From positions 1 through 11,991 of the forward strand of contig CADBOH010000064.1 of assembly GCA_902796285.1 (NCBI GenBank): a DNA stretch of 11,991 bases. Reading direction: 5' to 3'. Position numbers and translations under genes: made by a program. Positions 1 through 7,385 of the stretch are shown piece after piece (positions within the stretch are counted from its first letter, which is position 1; every line of letters begins with the position of its first letter). This DNA comes from an uncultured Eubacteriales bacterium (GTDB lineage Bacteria > Bacillota > Clostridia > Christensenellales > UBA1242). The notes beneath the pieces were generated by a model, which saw only the letters and a list, made by a program, of their open reading frames with translations, searched no databases and was not told the origin of the DNA.

Positions 1-15
1 ATCAAATATACCCAT
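1..15 (-). CDS. possible start of a leftward gene, cut by window edge
   Basis: Only five codons (M-G-I-F-D) lie in the window, so no function can be given. The case for a gene is its upstream context on the minus strand: an AAAAGGAG ribosome binding site at 35-28, a hairpin, and a promoter with both hexamers at 115-87. The gap between GGAG and the ATG is 12 bases, longer than usual, so the real start could lie further left or the gene could be an artefact. Confidence 0.35.
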
Positions 16-35
16 ATTATATCAAATCTCCTTTT

Positions 36-91
36 AAAATGCAAAAGGTTGGAGAAACATAAAAATCTCTCCAACCTTTTTCTTGCATTTT
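36..91. terminator. long hairpin, bidirectional terminator-like or 5' leader attenuator
   Basis: The core stem pairs 43-55 (AAAAGGTTGGAGA) with 68-80 (TCTCCAACCTTTT), 13 pairs around a 12-base loop. A second stem, AAAATGC (36-42) with GCATTTT (85-91), extends it across a small TCTT bulge. On the plus strand the GC core is followed by TTTTTCTT, a good intrinsic terminator for a gene to the left. On the minus strand the core is followed by TTTTGCATTTT and then a ribosome binding site. There it would sit at the very 5' end of a leftward transcript and could act as an attenuator or stabilising leader. Confidence 0.6.
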
Positions 92-115
92 AGCATATGA
101 ATTTTACAAATTCAA
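87..115 (-). promoter_or_regulatory. leftward promoter
   Basis: On the minus strand, -35 TTGAAT (115-110) and -10 TAAAAT (92-87) are 17 bases apart, and a TG precedes the -10 by one base (extended -10). Transcription would begin near 80, at the base of the hairpin, and read into the possible gene at the left edge. Each hexamer is one mismatch from consensus, and AT-rich DNA gives such matches by chance, so confidence is moderate. Confidence 0.45.
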
Positions 116-224
116 GTTTTAGTGTCAGAATTATTGAAATTTACATCTCAAAAGCTCTTTTTCATTTTTTCTTTCTTTGCGTGCTTTTACTCAATCCTTT
201 TAGGGCTCTTTGTATAGTTGTAAG

Positions 225-253
225 TTGACTTTTATTGTTGAATATGATATAAT
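225..253 (+). promoter_or_regulatory. sigma-A type promoter of the 278-736 gene
   Basis: TTGACT (225-230) and a perfect TATAAT (248-253) are separated by 17 bases. Initiation near 260 gives a leader of about 18 bases holding AGGGGAAG (263-270), which ends 7 bases before the ATG. The interval 116-224 on its left shows no gene or convincing structure. Confidence 0.8.
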
Positions 254-277
254 CAAAAAAGTAGGGGAAGAGTAAGT

Positions 278-736
278 ATGATAAGTGTTGACAGATTAGT
301 TTTGTATAGATGTGATAATGAATACAAATTTGCAATAATAAATAAACTCAAAACTAGTGTTGCTTTGGTTGTAGAAAATAAAATAATTGATCTTGATAAA
401 GAAAAGGTTTTTTCTTTTAAATATACTGCTGGGAATTGTATAGACGATGAGTGGGAAGTGGAATCCACAAGTTTTAGAGACTTTTTACATCTAGCTCTTG
501 CGGATAGTGATAGAAAAGATATAATTTACCCTCCAGCAAGCTTATTGCCAGATTATAATAAATTTAAAAAAATCAAAAAGCAGATACCTTGTATGGGAAT
601 AAATCTTGAAAGAGAAGAATTAAGGCAAATAGAAAAATATTTGAATAAGACCGTATTTAAAAATATCGTCAAATATGAACAAGCAAAGCAAAAAGCCAAA
701 CAAAAAATCGAAGATATAGAATATGCTGATTTTTAG
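278..736 (+). CDS. hypothetical protein, 152 aa
   Basis: I do not recognise this protein. It is a small soluble protein with no signal peptide or membrane segment. Roughly residues 1-75 look like alternating short beta strands (hydrophobic stretches around LVLY, FAII and VALVV). The remainder is charged and helical, ending in a Lys/Gln/Glu-rich stretch (about 130-150) that could be an amphipathic helix or short coiled coil. Two cysteines lie near residues 12 and 54 and a third near 105, with no metal-site pattern. The start is well supported: a promoter at 225-253 and a good ribosome binding site 7 bases upstream. It is monocistronic, stops with TAG, and converges on the 897-2141 gene, with which it shares a terminator. 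A regulatory or binding role is possible, but nothing in the sequence shows one. Confidence 0.75.
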   Translation: MISVDRLVLYRCDNEYKFAIINKLKTSVALVVENKIIDLDKEKVFSFKYTAGNCIDDEWEVESTSFRDFLHLALADSDRKDIIYPPASLLPDYNKFKKIKKQIPCMGINLEREELRQIEKYLNKTVFKNIVKYEQAKQKAKQKIEDIEYADF

Positions 737-856
737 TTAAAAAAACAACTTTTTATGTTACAACGTGATTTTTTGCTATTTAGCAAGTGGTTGCAATTTA
801 TTTAAGAGATGGTGTTCGTGTGATTGAATTTTTGATCCAATTTATTAAAATTTACA

Positions 857-885
857 AAAAAAGATGGATTTTTTCCATCTTTTTT
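857..885. terminator. bidirectional intrinsic terminator between convergent genes
   Basis: AAAAAAGATGGA (857-868) pairs perfectly with TCCATCTTTTTT (874-885) around a five-T loop. The A-run on one side and T-run on the other give a U-tract in both directions, so it can end both the rightward 278-736 gene and the leftward 2141-897 gene, whose stop codon is only 11 bases away. The stretch 737-856 otherwise shows nothing I can support. Confidence 0.8.
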
Positions 886-896
886 GTTGTTTTAGG

Positions 897-2141
897 TTAA
901 ATTTTTTCAGATTCTGCCATGTAATTTAAAAACGGATTATTTGCGTTTGGGTTAAGCATGTCGGTTATTGTGTATGCGGAATCCATCATTTCTTCGTCTA
1001 CTAAAAAGCATATATCGTCCTCGTCGTCAAGCAGTTTAGAGTAAAATTCGGTTAGGGCCTTTTCAGTTGTTTCAAGTGGGATTGGACTTCCTTGCTTAAA
1101 CGTTCTCCAATATTTTGTGGTAGGGTTTGGAATGCCATTTCCATCTTTCCATTCTACATCGCCAAACAAAGTTCTCGTATTTGTTTTTGCAAATCTTAAC
1201 TTTCTACCATTTATATCGTAGTCTAGGTCTGAGATAGGGTGAAGGCAGTGGGCAATTCCTCGGGTTAAGTGACGTTTGCTTTTTCTTGCATCCAATGCCG
1301 GATCTTCAAAATATTGGCCGCTAATTTTATATTTATCATCAGTTATATCAACAAGGCATAGTGCATGACATGCGATATCTGTGTAGCCCATGCGGATAAG
1401 TGCTTTGGTTTGGCACTTGATGTTTGGATTATCAAGCCTATCAACAACAGCCTTTACAAATGATGCAAAGCCAACGCAAACGGTCTTTTTAAATTTTGCC
1501 ATTGAAACGATTGAACTATTTTTCTCAACACCTTTTCCGGTATCATCAACATTATCGCCAAAGCAAAAATTTACAGTTGCAAACTTATGTATTGCAATCA
1601 TAGCTTCATATGGGCTATATTCTGCTTCACGGATAGTTTTAACCAGGTTATCTATTGTGTTGTTTGCTTTAACAACGTATTTAAGGTCCCAACAATCATC
1701 TATATCATTTTTAGAGCGTGTGTAGAAGTATTCATTAAACTTTATTGGATTTTTTATCCCCAAAGCGTTTAATTTTTTTTGAAAATTTTCAAGCGTTTTT
1801 AACTCTTGTTTGGTGTATGTGTATTCGATAGGGGCGTTATCATAGTCTTTGCTCATTACTTCTGCGCTCGGCCCGTCGATAACAAAATAGATATTTTTAT
1901 TGGTTAGTGAAAGTTGTTTGATTTTTTCTTCAAGTAAATTCTGGTTTTCAAAAAACTGTTTTTTGGTGACTGCAATGATAATTTCATCAGCGTTACCATT
2001 TTCATCCAAGTTTGGTTGATAATTATTATCGAGTGCTGTTTGAATACGCTCATTTTCACTTTGTTGATTGTTTTTATAAGCGTTTTCGAGATCTTTGTTA
2101 TAATCAGCAAGTTCGCCTACGTTATTCAAATACAAAACCAT
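897..2141 (-). CDS. transglutaminase-like (papain-fold) protein, 414 aa
   Basis: This is a predicted cytoplasmic protein with a transglutaminase-like core. Counting from the Met at 2141, the expected catalytic residues appear in order: Cys222 in T-V-C-V-G-F-A, His259 in A-C-H-A-L-C-L, and Asp280 in Y-F-E-D-P. This Cys-His-Asp order and spacing is that of the transglutaminase/protease-like superfamily, whose bacterial members are often peptidases. About 200 N-terminal residues and 130 C-terminal residues match nothing I know. No signal peptide or membrane helix is seen. The start is moved inward from the longest frame (ATG at 2192): AAGGAG (2153-2148) sits 6 bases before the 2141 ATG and the promoter covers the upstream codons. 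The gene is monocistronic and ends at TAA beside a shared terminator. Whether it is a protease, a cross-linking enzyme or catalytically dead is open; the intact triad favours an active enzyme. Confidence 0.8.
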   Translation of the reverse strand: MVLYLNNVGELADYNKDLENAYKNNQQSENERIQTALDNNYQPNLDENGNADEIIIAVTKKQFFENQNLLEEKIKQLSLTNKNIYFVIDGPSAEVMSKDYDNAPIEYTYTKQELKTLENFQKKLNALGIKNPIKFNEYFYTRSKNDIDDCWDLKYVVKANNTIDNLVKTIREAEYSPYEAMIAIHKFATVNFCFGDNVDDTGKGVEKNSSIVSMAKFKKTVCVGFASFVKAVVDRLDNPNIKCQTKALIRMGYTDIACHALCLVDITDDKYKISGQYFEDPALDARKSKRHLTRGIAHCLHPISDLDYDINGRKLRFAKTNTRTLFGDVEWKDGNGIPNPTTKYWRTFKQGSPIPLETTEKALTEFYSKLLDDEDDICFLVDEEMMDSAYTITDMLNPNANNPFLNYMAESEKI

Positions 2142-2160
2142 AACTATCTCCTTCGATTCG

Positions 2161-2189
2161 ATTATATCATCAAAACGACTTTTTTTCAA
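2161..2189 (-). promoter_or_regulatory. promoter of the transglutaminase-like gene
   Basis: On the minus strand TTGAAA (2189-2184) and a perfect TATAAT (2166-2161) are 17 bases apart. Initiation near 2154 would leave only about 13 leader bases, starting right at the AAGGAG site (2153-2148). This promoter lies inside the longer open frame that begins at 2192, which excludes that earlier start for this transcript. Confidence 0.8.
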
Positions 2190-2220
2190 CATTTTTTTAA
2201 AATTTGAGGTAGAGTGATTG

Positions 2221-2262
2221 AAAAAAAAGTAATTTTTTTAAAAAAAATATATTATTTTTTTT
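2221..2262. promoter_or_regulatory. A/T-run tract between divergent promoters
   Basis: Runs of A8, T7, A8 and T8 follow one another at 2221-2228, 2233-2239, 2240-2247 and 2255-2262, within a 71-base gap between two outward-facing -35 boxes. Such runs are typical of intrinsically bent DNA and of UP elements that bind the RNA polymerase alpha subunit. The tract directly abuts the -35 of the rightward promoter. The regulatory role is inferred from composition and position only. Confidence 0.45.
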
Positions 2263-2289
2263 GGTATGAGTTTAAAAATTATGTATAAT
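2261..2289 (+). promoter_or_regulatory. promoter of the YwaF/TP0381-family gene
   Basis: A perfect TATAAT (2284-2289) lies 17 bases after a weak -35 TTGGTA (2261-2266). Initiation near 2296 gives a leader of about 16 bases that starts almost at the ribosome binding site TAGGGAGG (2298-2305). The ATG at 2288 is partly inside the -10 box and so cannot be the start of translation from this promoter. Confidence 0.7.
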
Positions 2290-2311
2290 GAATGGCGTAG
2301 GGAGGCAATTT

Positions 2312-3187
2312 ATGTTTACAACAAATCACTTTATTTGGCTTGCTATTTGTGCAGTGTTTATTGGTGTTTTATTATTTTGCTCAGTAAAATTTAAGTTTAA
2401 AATGAAAACGTCAATATATATTATGGCAGGCATTTCACTTGCAAGCGAACTTGTTAAAACGTTTGCACACTTTATTTGGTTGGACCCTGGTGATCACTCT
2501 ATGGGGATGGTTTTAAAGGCAAAATCCCTTCCATTTCACCTTTGTTCATTACTTATTTTCTTGATGTTTTATTTGGCATTAACAAAAAACAAGGAAAGAA
2601 GCCAAAAGGTTATCAACTTCTATGTGCCAGCAGCATTGCTTGGTGGTGTTATCGCATTGATTATGGCAACAAGCGGGGTTAGTTTTACAGCACCGCAGCC
2701 ATATCAATCATTTTTGTATCATGCAGGGCTTGTATGGTTTGCACTTTACGCCCTTATCACAAAACAAGTTGATATGGGTTGGAAGAACTATGTGACAACA
2801 GTTGTAGTTTTGCTTTGCTTGGCGTTCTCAATGATATGGGTAAACAGCGCATTGCAACAATATGAAACAAACTTCTTCTTTATTGTTAAACCACCAGCAG
2901 ACAATTTGCCACTACTTAACCTAAATCATGGTTGGTATGCTTACTTCTTTAGTTTGCTCTTTGTGAGCGGGCTATGTGTAACACTTTTGTATCTGCCATA
3001 TATGATTATTGAGGCAGTTAAAAAAGACAAGGCTAAAAAACTTGCACTTCAAGAAGGAGAAGTGGCTGCTAACAATGAGGAAGTTCAAGCCGCTCCAGCT
3101 GAAGTGGGAATTGAAGAAAAGGCAAATACAGTTGAAATAAAAGAAGAAACCGCAAAGCCAAAACGCACAAGAAAGAAAAAAGAATAG
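2312..3187 (+). CDS. YwaF/TP0381-family integral membrane protein, 291 aa
   Basis: This is a polytopic membrane protein of the conserved bacterial TP0381/YwaF family (TMEM164-related), whose bacterial biochemical role is unknown to me. About seven membrane segments can be read at residues 7-24, 34-52, 74-90, 103-120, 133-149, 159-177 and 209-232. Family hallmarks are L-P-F-H-L-C (73-78), with its His and Cys at the start of the third helix, and the late N-F-F-F-I-V-K-P-P region before the last helix, comparable to the N-Y-M-F-L-x-x-K-P of relatives. Eukaryotic TMEM164 has been reported as an acyltransferase for ether phospholipids, so a lipid-related role is conceivable but unproven. Unusual is a hydrophilic tail of about 55 residues after the last helix, rich in Glu, Ala and Lys and ending in a very basic R-T-R-K-K-K-E, probably cytoplasmic. 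The start is set by AGGGAGG 6 bases upstream. No clear terminator follows. Confidence 0.85.
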   Translation: MFTTNHFIWLAICAVFIGVLLFCSVKFKFKMKTSIYIMAGISLASELVKTFAHFIWLDPGDHSMGMVLKAKSLPFHLCSLLIFLMFYLALTKNKERSQKVINFYVPAALLGGVIALIMATSGVSFTAPQPYQSFLYHAGLVWFALYALITKQVDMGWKNYVTTVVVLLCLAFSMIWVNSALQQYETNFFFIVKPPADNLPLLNLNHGWYAYFFSLLFVSGLCVTLLYLPYMIIEAVKKDKAKKLALQEGEVAANNEEVQAAPAEVGIEEKANTVEIKEETAKPKRTRKKKE

Positions 3188-3239
3188 TCTATAAAATTCG
3201 ACAAAATTCAATAAAATTTTAAATTGGGGTGCATACGAT

Positions 3240-3269
3240 TTGACTAGTTAACACCAAAATTGGTATAAT
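3240..3269 (+). promoter_or_regulatory. promoter of the giant lipoprotein gene
   Basis: TTGACT (3240-3245) and a perfect TATAAT (3264-3269) are 18 bases apart, and the -10 is preceded by TGG (extended -10). Transcription would start near 3276 and run into the lipoprotein gene, probably continuing to the permease. Confidence 0.8.
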
Positions 3270-3280
3270 AAAAACAGATC

Positions 3281-3296
3281 GGTGACTTTTGTCGCC
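3281..3296 (+). promoter_or_regulatory. short 5' leader hairpin
   Basis: GGTGAC pairs with GTCGCC (one G-U pair) around a TTTT loop. It lies about five bases from the predicted transcript start and ten bases before AGGGAG (3307-3312), the ribosome binding site. No U-run follows, so it is not a terminator. A 5'-end stabilising hairpin or a protein-binding site is plausible, but neither is shown. Confidence 0.45.
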
Positions 3297-3320
3297 AAAT
3301 AAAATCAGGGAGAACATAGT

Positions 3321-6300
3321 ATGAAAAACGAAAAAAACAAAAAAATGAAAAAGATTGTAGTTGGGGCACTTCTTACCTCAACAATCCTCGCGGGTGGGGG
3401 TATAACTTTATTTGGTTGCAGCAATAACAACAAGCAACAAGACAATCCACCAGATCCTGTTGTGGATGTTGAGGTTTATACTCAAGAAGAAAAGGCTCAA
3501 CTCACTAGCAGCGTAAAAACATTTTTAAATGTTGCTGAACAAGAGCCAGAAGGGGATAATATTGACATTGTTAAATACAAGGTTAGATTGGCAATTGCTG
3601 AAAATGCCCCAAAAGTATTTAAAAACAACAAGATTACGCCAGATCAACTTGCAGTAGTTGCCCAATATTTGCAACGTGTTAAGCTTGACGCAGGCTCTTT
3701 CTTGGATGCACTTAGATTTGATAAAAATGAAAATGACGTTTACACAGGCACATATTCTATTGACCTTGTTAAGCTTGGTAGTGTGCTAATTGACTATTTG
3801 GATTATATTGAAAACTTAAGATATACATTAAATCATGAACTTGGCGAAGACACAGTCGCTGATGTTCTTGCTGATTTTGTTGGCGTTGCCCTTGGCACAA
3901 TCAACCAAAACGGATTTGCTTCTGCTGAAACAATTTTGGATACAACAGATAGACTTGATGCTGCAACACAAGCCTGGAGAGAAAAATATACATGTAACGA
4001 TACGTATGATAAGGATTATGATAGCTTTGGTAGAGGCTGGTTCTTTAATGCTGGAACATATTATGATGAAGAAACTGGCGAAGATGTTGAATACAACACT
4101 CTCCGCAATGACCTTATAAAAGTTTTTAATGTACTGGCAAAAAAATATGTTGCCCCACTTTCAATAAGAGACAACATGGTTTATTATGGCTATGATGATG
4201 GCTCTCAAGCGCAACAAGGCCCAGCGCTTGACACTGTTTATATGTGGAGCGAAGATCATCATGATGAATATGAGTATAAATATGTTGTTTTTGTTGATGG
4301 CGGAGTGTATCGTTATTCAGAATGGAGCAGTGAAGAGCGTGACGCTGATTATGTCAAGGAAAATGGAGAATATTATTCTTTTACTAATGCATACGAAGAG
4401 GATGGTATGACTATATGGCAATATGGTAGTTATGATGGAGGAGGATTAAGAGTAAGATTCTCTCAAGATAGTGAGGATAACGAATATATGGAAATCGCAT
4501 ATGAGATGTGGGATTCATATGATACATATCAAAAACAGGCCGCTCCACAGGAAGCCAAGTATGGCACAATATACAAATATTATTATGATGGAATTTATGC
4601 ATATATCATCATTGATAAAATGGAAGATGACTATCGAGTAACTACGCTACAAACAGATAATGGCGACTTGACTATTGACGAAGTACGCGCAAACGAAAAT
4701 ATAGAGGCAAGCGAAAGTAGCTTAAACCTTGATAGCAAGTTAAAAGAATATTACTATAACGCTGTATTTAACGGAGTTGAAACTAAATTCTATTTTGAAA
4801 ACAATAAAATAGTTGCAAAAACTGAAGATACATTGGCAACATATGAGATGGATGAAGAGATTCCTCAAACACAAGTGCCAACATTTAATACATATGTTGG
4901 AGAGGCAGAAGAAGCAGTGCTTGATGCAAACACGTTATATGCTGGCGAAAATGGCAGTGATTATATTGTTTTTAATTATGATGTAGAGCAAGAAAAATTT
5001 GTTGGATTATATAGATATTATACTAAAGATTCAATTCCTACTATAGATGATGTTAAACATGATGGAAATTATGTTGAATTTACTGACAGTGGAGAAGGCT
5101 GGTATCGAATAAACGAAGAGGCAAGAATAGTAGTTTATTCCGACCATATTACTTGGGAAGAAAATGGAGAGGATAATTATACAAAGGTTCGTCAATCAGC
5201 CAATATGGATAGCATATATCAATATAATGATGAAGACGGATACCACTATATTGTGTTTACAGAGGATAAGGACACATATGTTTATACTCTCACATCTGAA
5301 AATGGCGACTTAACCGTTGAACAGGTTAAAGAAAACGGAACACAAAATGGGGTATTCCACACTATTGTAAACGGAGAGGCTTTTTACACGCTTGAGAAAG
5401 GTAGTACCATAAAATATATTGTTCGCGATGGCAATATCGTTGAGCAAATTGGCGAATATGTTTATATTAAGCCAAACACTGAAAAAGTTTACAGATACGA
5501 AAATGAAAATTACGAATCCTATAAATATACTTATGTAGTTTTTGAATACTATGAACATGAAGACTATAATATGTATTACTATGATTCAAATGATGTATAT
5601 GTTGATTATCATACCGTTAGAGACAACGGGAACTCCCGCACACTTTATGCTCAAGGCAATAAAGATGGCATTTTAAAATATACTGATGACGATGGCTTTA
5701 CATATTACATCTATGGCGACCATATTGTTAGAGAAAATGAACATGACGAAGCAACAACATTTACAATGCTTAAAGATAGAGAATTTAAGCTTAACCAAAT
5801 TTACAAATATTTTGATGGCGAAAACTATAGATATGCTGTTTTCACAAATGATGATGGATATCGCATGTATGAATATGTTACTACCGCAGACAACATTACA
5901 GATTATGATAATGTAATCGAAAATGGAACAAGCACATATCTAGGCGATGAACAAAAATATGATGAAGCAACTGGCGAATACTATTTTGAAGTTGTAGAAA
6001 ACGAAGATGAAAATCAAAAACAAACTAAAAAATATGTTGTAAGAGATGGAAAAGTATATAATATGCTTACAACAGATGTTTACTTCAATGAAGTTGAAAT
6101 GCCTCCAACTTATTATTATGTAGTATTTGATTTGGCTGAAAACAAAGCATATCTCTATACAAATGTTGGTGAAAGTGAAGAGGCAAAAGACGCTGCATTT
6201 GTTAAGCAAAATGGGCAAGCATTTGACTATAATGTTGGCACTAACAAGTGGCTTCACACTGTTGAATTTGATGGCAACACTATTGTAAATAACAACACAA

Positions 6301-7343
6301 ATGAATTGAAAGTTGCTGGTGGCGAGATAATGCCAAAAAACATGACTCTTACTGCCGTAACAACCGTTGCAGAAAGTGAAAAAGCAACATATTTTGGAAA
6401 GAGCACCACAGGTATTTTGGCTGATACATTATATTGCGATACTATGAAACAAAACTATCTTGTATTTGGATATGATGAAGAAGCGGCAGATTTTACTGAC
6501 ATATACCTTATAGATATGATTTCTATGAGAGGTTATACACAGGATGATATGACTGTTGAGCTTGTAAGAAACAATTACACACAACATTATGCTCTTACAC
6601 CTGTAACTGGAATGCCTGGAATATACGTATATGACCGTGGAATGATCTCAGCAACAAATATCAATATCGATAATTCGACATACAAGCCAGTTGATGCAAG
6701 CAACGACGTTGAATTTGATTATACATACAAATATGGCGAAGAGGGCAACTGGCACTACGTTGTATTTGCTCAAACAGAAGATGAAGTTTATGCATATAGA
6801 CTTACTTCTGAAGAAGAACTCACGGCTGAGCAAGTTAAACAAAACGCTGCAGGTGTAAAAGTAGAAAAAACTACTCACAATGACCAAGTTGTTTACTTAA
6901 CTGGCGATGGGGAAAAATTCACTTTAACAAACGGCAACATTTTCTATGATGATGGTAAAATAACTGCAGTTGACTATCAAAATGCTTACGAGCACGTTAA
7001 TGCATTATTAAGATTAACGCAAGAAAATACTTATACTTTCTCTGGTCCGTTCAGATATGCATTTGGGGAAGAGAGTGGCAATAAAGTGAAAGAAGAATTA
7101 CTTGCAAATGGTGCACAAGAATTTTGGGGGAAGGAGGAATACGAAAACCCACTTTATGAATTGTTTGGCGATGCGAGAGGCTATTACAACAACTTTAATA
7201 TTGAATATCGTGAAAACAAAATATATGCAAATGGCGTTCCACAAGAGTTTGTTGATGACTTAACACAAGGCTTTACATTTGATGGCAAAGAATATGCGGG
7301 CTTAAAAGAAATTTATGACGCAAGAATAAATGAGTTCCTTTAA
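3321..7343 (+). CDS. giant repeat-bearing lipoprotein, 1340 aa; probably the N-terminal part of a gene broken by an in-frame stop
   Basis: This is a predicted cell-surface lipoprotein. Residues 2-11 are basic, 12-31 are hydrophobic, and L-F-G-C gives a lipid-anchored Cys33, followed by an Asn/Gln/Pro-rich linker. Residues about 50-300 look mainly helical. Residues 304-1219 are nine divergent repeats of about 100 residues, very rich in Tyr, Asp and Glu and probably beta-stranded. After 1220 the chain turns helical again and stops abruptly at TAA (7341-7343). The same frame then stays open for 14 codons into the 7386-8735 ORF, so the natural product was probably about 1,800 residues. I recognise no enzymatic domain; the repeats suggest an extracellular binding, adhesion or scaffold role (inference). 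The start is clear: AGGGAG (3307-3312) lies 8 bases upstream, with a strong promoter and leader hairpin. Tryptophan codons are ordinary TGG. Confidence 0.85.
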   Translation: MKNEKNKKMKKIVVGALLTSTILAGGGITLFGCSNNNKQQDNPPDPVVDVEVYTQEEKAQLTSSVKTFLNVAEQEPEGDNIDIVKYKVRLAIAENAPKVFKNNKITPDQLAVVAQYLQRVKLDAGSFLDALRFDKNENDVYTGTYSIDLVKLGSVLIDYLDYIENLRYTLNHELGEDTVADVLADFVGVALGTINQNGFASAETILDTTDRLDAATQAWREKYTCNDTYDKDYDSFGRGWFFNAGTYYDEETGEDVEYNTLRNDLIKVFNVLAKKYVAPLSIRDNMVYYGYDDGSQAQQGPALDTVYMWSEDHHDEYEYKYVVFVDGGVYRYSEWSSEERDADYVKENGEYYSFTNAYEEDGMTIWQYGSYDGGGLRVRFSQDSEDNEYMEIAYEMWDSYDTYQKQAAPQEAKYGTIYKYYYDGIYAYIIIDKMEDDYRVTTLQTDNGDLTIDEVRANENIEASESSLNLDSKLKEYYYNAVFNGVETKFYFENNKIVAKTEDTLATYEMDEEIPQTQVPTFNTYVGEAEEAVLDANTLYAGENGSDYIVFNYDVEQEKFVGLYRYYTKDSIPTIDDVKHDGNYVEFTDSGEGWYRINEEARIVVYSDHITWEENGEDNYTKVRQSANMDSIYQYNDEDGYHYIVFTEDKDTYVYTLTSENGDLTVEQVKENGTQNGVFHTIVNGEAFYTLEKGSTIKYIVRDGNIVEQIGEYVYIKPNTEKVYRYENENYESYKYTYVVFEYYEHEDYNMYYYDSNDVYVDYHTVRDNGNSRTLYAQGNKDGILKYTDDDGFTYYIYGDHIVRENEHDEATTFTMLKDREFKLNQIYKYFDGENYRYAVFTNDDGYRMYEYVTTADNITDYDNVIENGTSTYLGDEQKYDEATGEYYFEVVENEDENQKQTKKYVVRDGKVYNMLTTDVYFNEVEMPPTYYYVVFDLAENKAYLYTNVGESEEAKDAAFVKQNGQAFDYNVGTNKWLHTVEFDGNTIVNNNTNELKVAGGEIMPKNMTLTAVTTVAESEKATYFGKSTTGILADTLYCDTMKQNYLVFGYDEEAADFTDIYLIDMISMRGYTQDDMTVELVRNNYTQHYALTPVTGMPGIYVYDRGMISATNINIDNSTYKPVDASNDVEFDYTYKYGEEGNWHYVVFAQTEDEVYAYRLTSEEELTAEQVKQNAAGVKVEKTTHNDQVVYLTGDGEKFTLTNGNIFYDDGKITAVDYQNAYEHVNALLRLTQENTYTFSGPFRYAFGEESGNKVKEELLANGAQEFWGKEEYENPLYELFGDARGYYNNFNIEYRENKIYANGVPQEFVDDLTQGFTFDGKEYAGLKEIYDARINEFL
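4230..6977 (+). repeat. nine tandem degenerate protein repeats of about 100 aa
   Basis: Units begin near protein residues 304, 415, 537, 630, 721, 825, 928, 1034 and 1133, a spacing of 91 to 122. Each opens with an aromatic strand, then a Y-x-Y-V-V-F type core (variants YKYVVF, YAYIII, SDYIVF, YHYIVF, YTYVVF, YRYAVF, YYYVVF, QNYLVF, WHYVVF). About 30 residues later comes a V-K-E-N-G type turn (YVKENG, EVRANEN, DVKHDG, QVKENG, TVRDNG, NVIENG, FVKQNG, LVRNNY, QVKQNA). Most units then carry a short strand such as I-V-R-D-G or I-V-R-E-N. The copies are diverged at DNA level, so this is an old duplication series and not a recent expansion. Confidence 0.8.
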
Positions 7344-7385
7344 GATGTTGTAAACAAAGTTAAGCTTGAAGCGGAAACATCAAGA

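Noticed and set aside
737..856. Small RNA or short gene in the convergent gap
   Set aside because: No open frame with a ribosome binding site, no promoter pair at proper spacing and no stable stem apart from the terminator were found.
1390..1725. 111-codon rightward open frame opposite the transglutaminase-like gene
   Set aside because: It lies wholly antisense to a gene with recognisable catalytic motifs, has no promoter or ribosome binding site that I can see, and reads like a shadow frame.
2288..2311. ATG at 2288 as the start of the membrane protein
   Set aside because: It overlaps the TATAAT at 2284-2289 and has no ribosome binding site, whereas AGGGAGG is ideally placed for the ATG at 2312.
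3188..3239. Terminator after the membrane protein gene
   Set aside because: There are repeated AAAATT/AATTTT motifs, but only a weak six-pair all-AT stem and no GC core, so a terminator call is not supported.
5940..6257. 105-codon leftward open frame inside the lipoprotein gene
   Set aside because: The repeat pattern clearly establishes the plus-strand frame. The antisense frame is rich in Phe, Ile, Cys and Ser, as expected from reading Glu/Asp/Lys/Tyr-rich coding DNA backwards.
4230..6977. CRISPR array or recent DNA tandem repeat
   Set aside because: The repetition is at protein level, with variable unit lengths and diverged nucleotide sequence inside one open frame; no short identical repeats with spacers are present.
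7341..7343. TAA read as an amino acid under a variant genetic code
   Set aside because: TAA ends the transglutaminase-like gene and the ORF stopping at 8735, TAG ends two other genes and TGA ends the permease gene, so no stop codon appears generally reassigned. Site-specific read-through remains possible but has no supporting signal.
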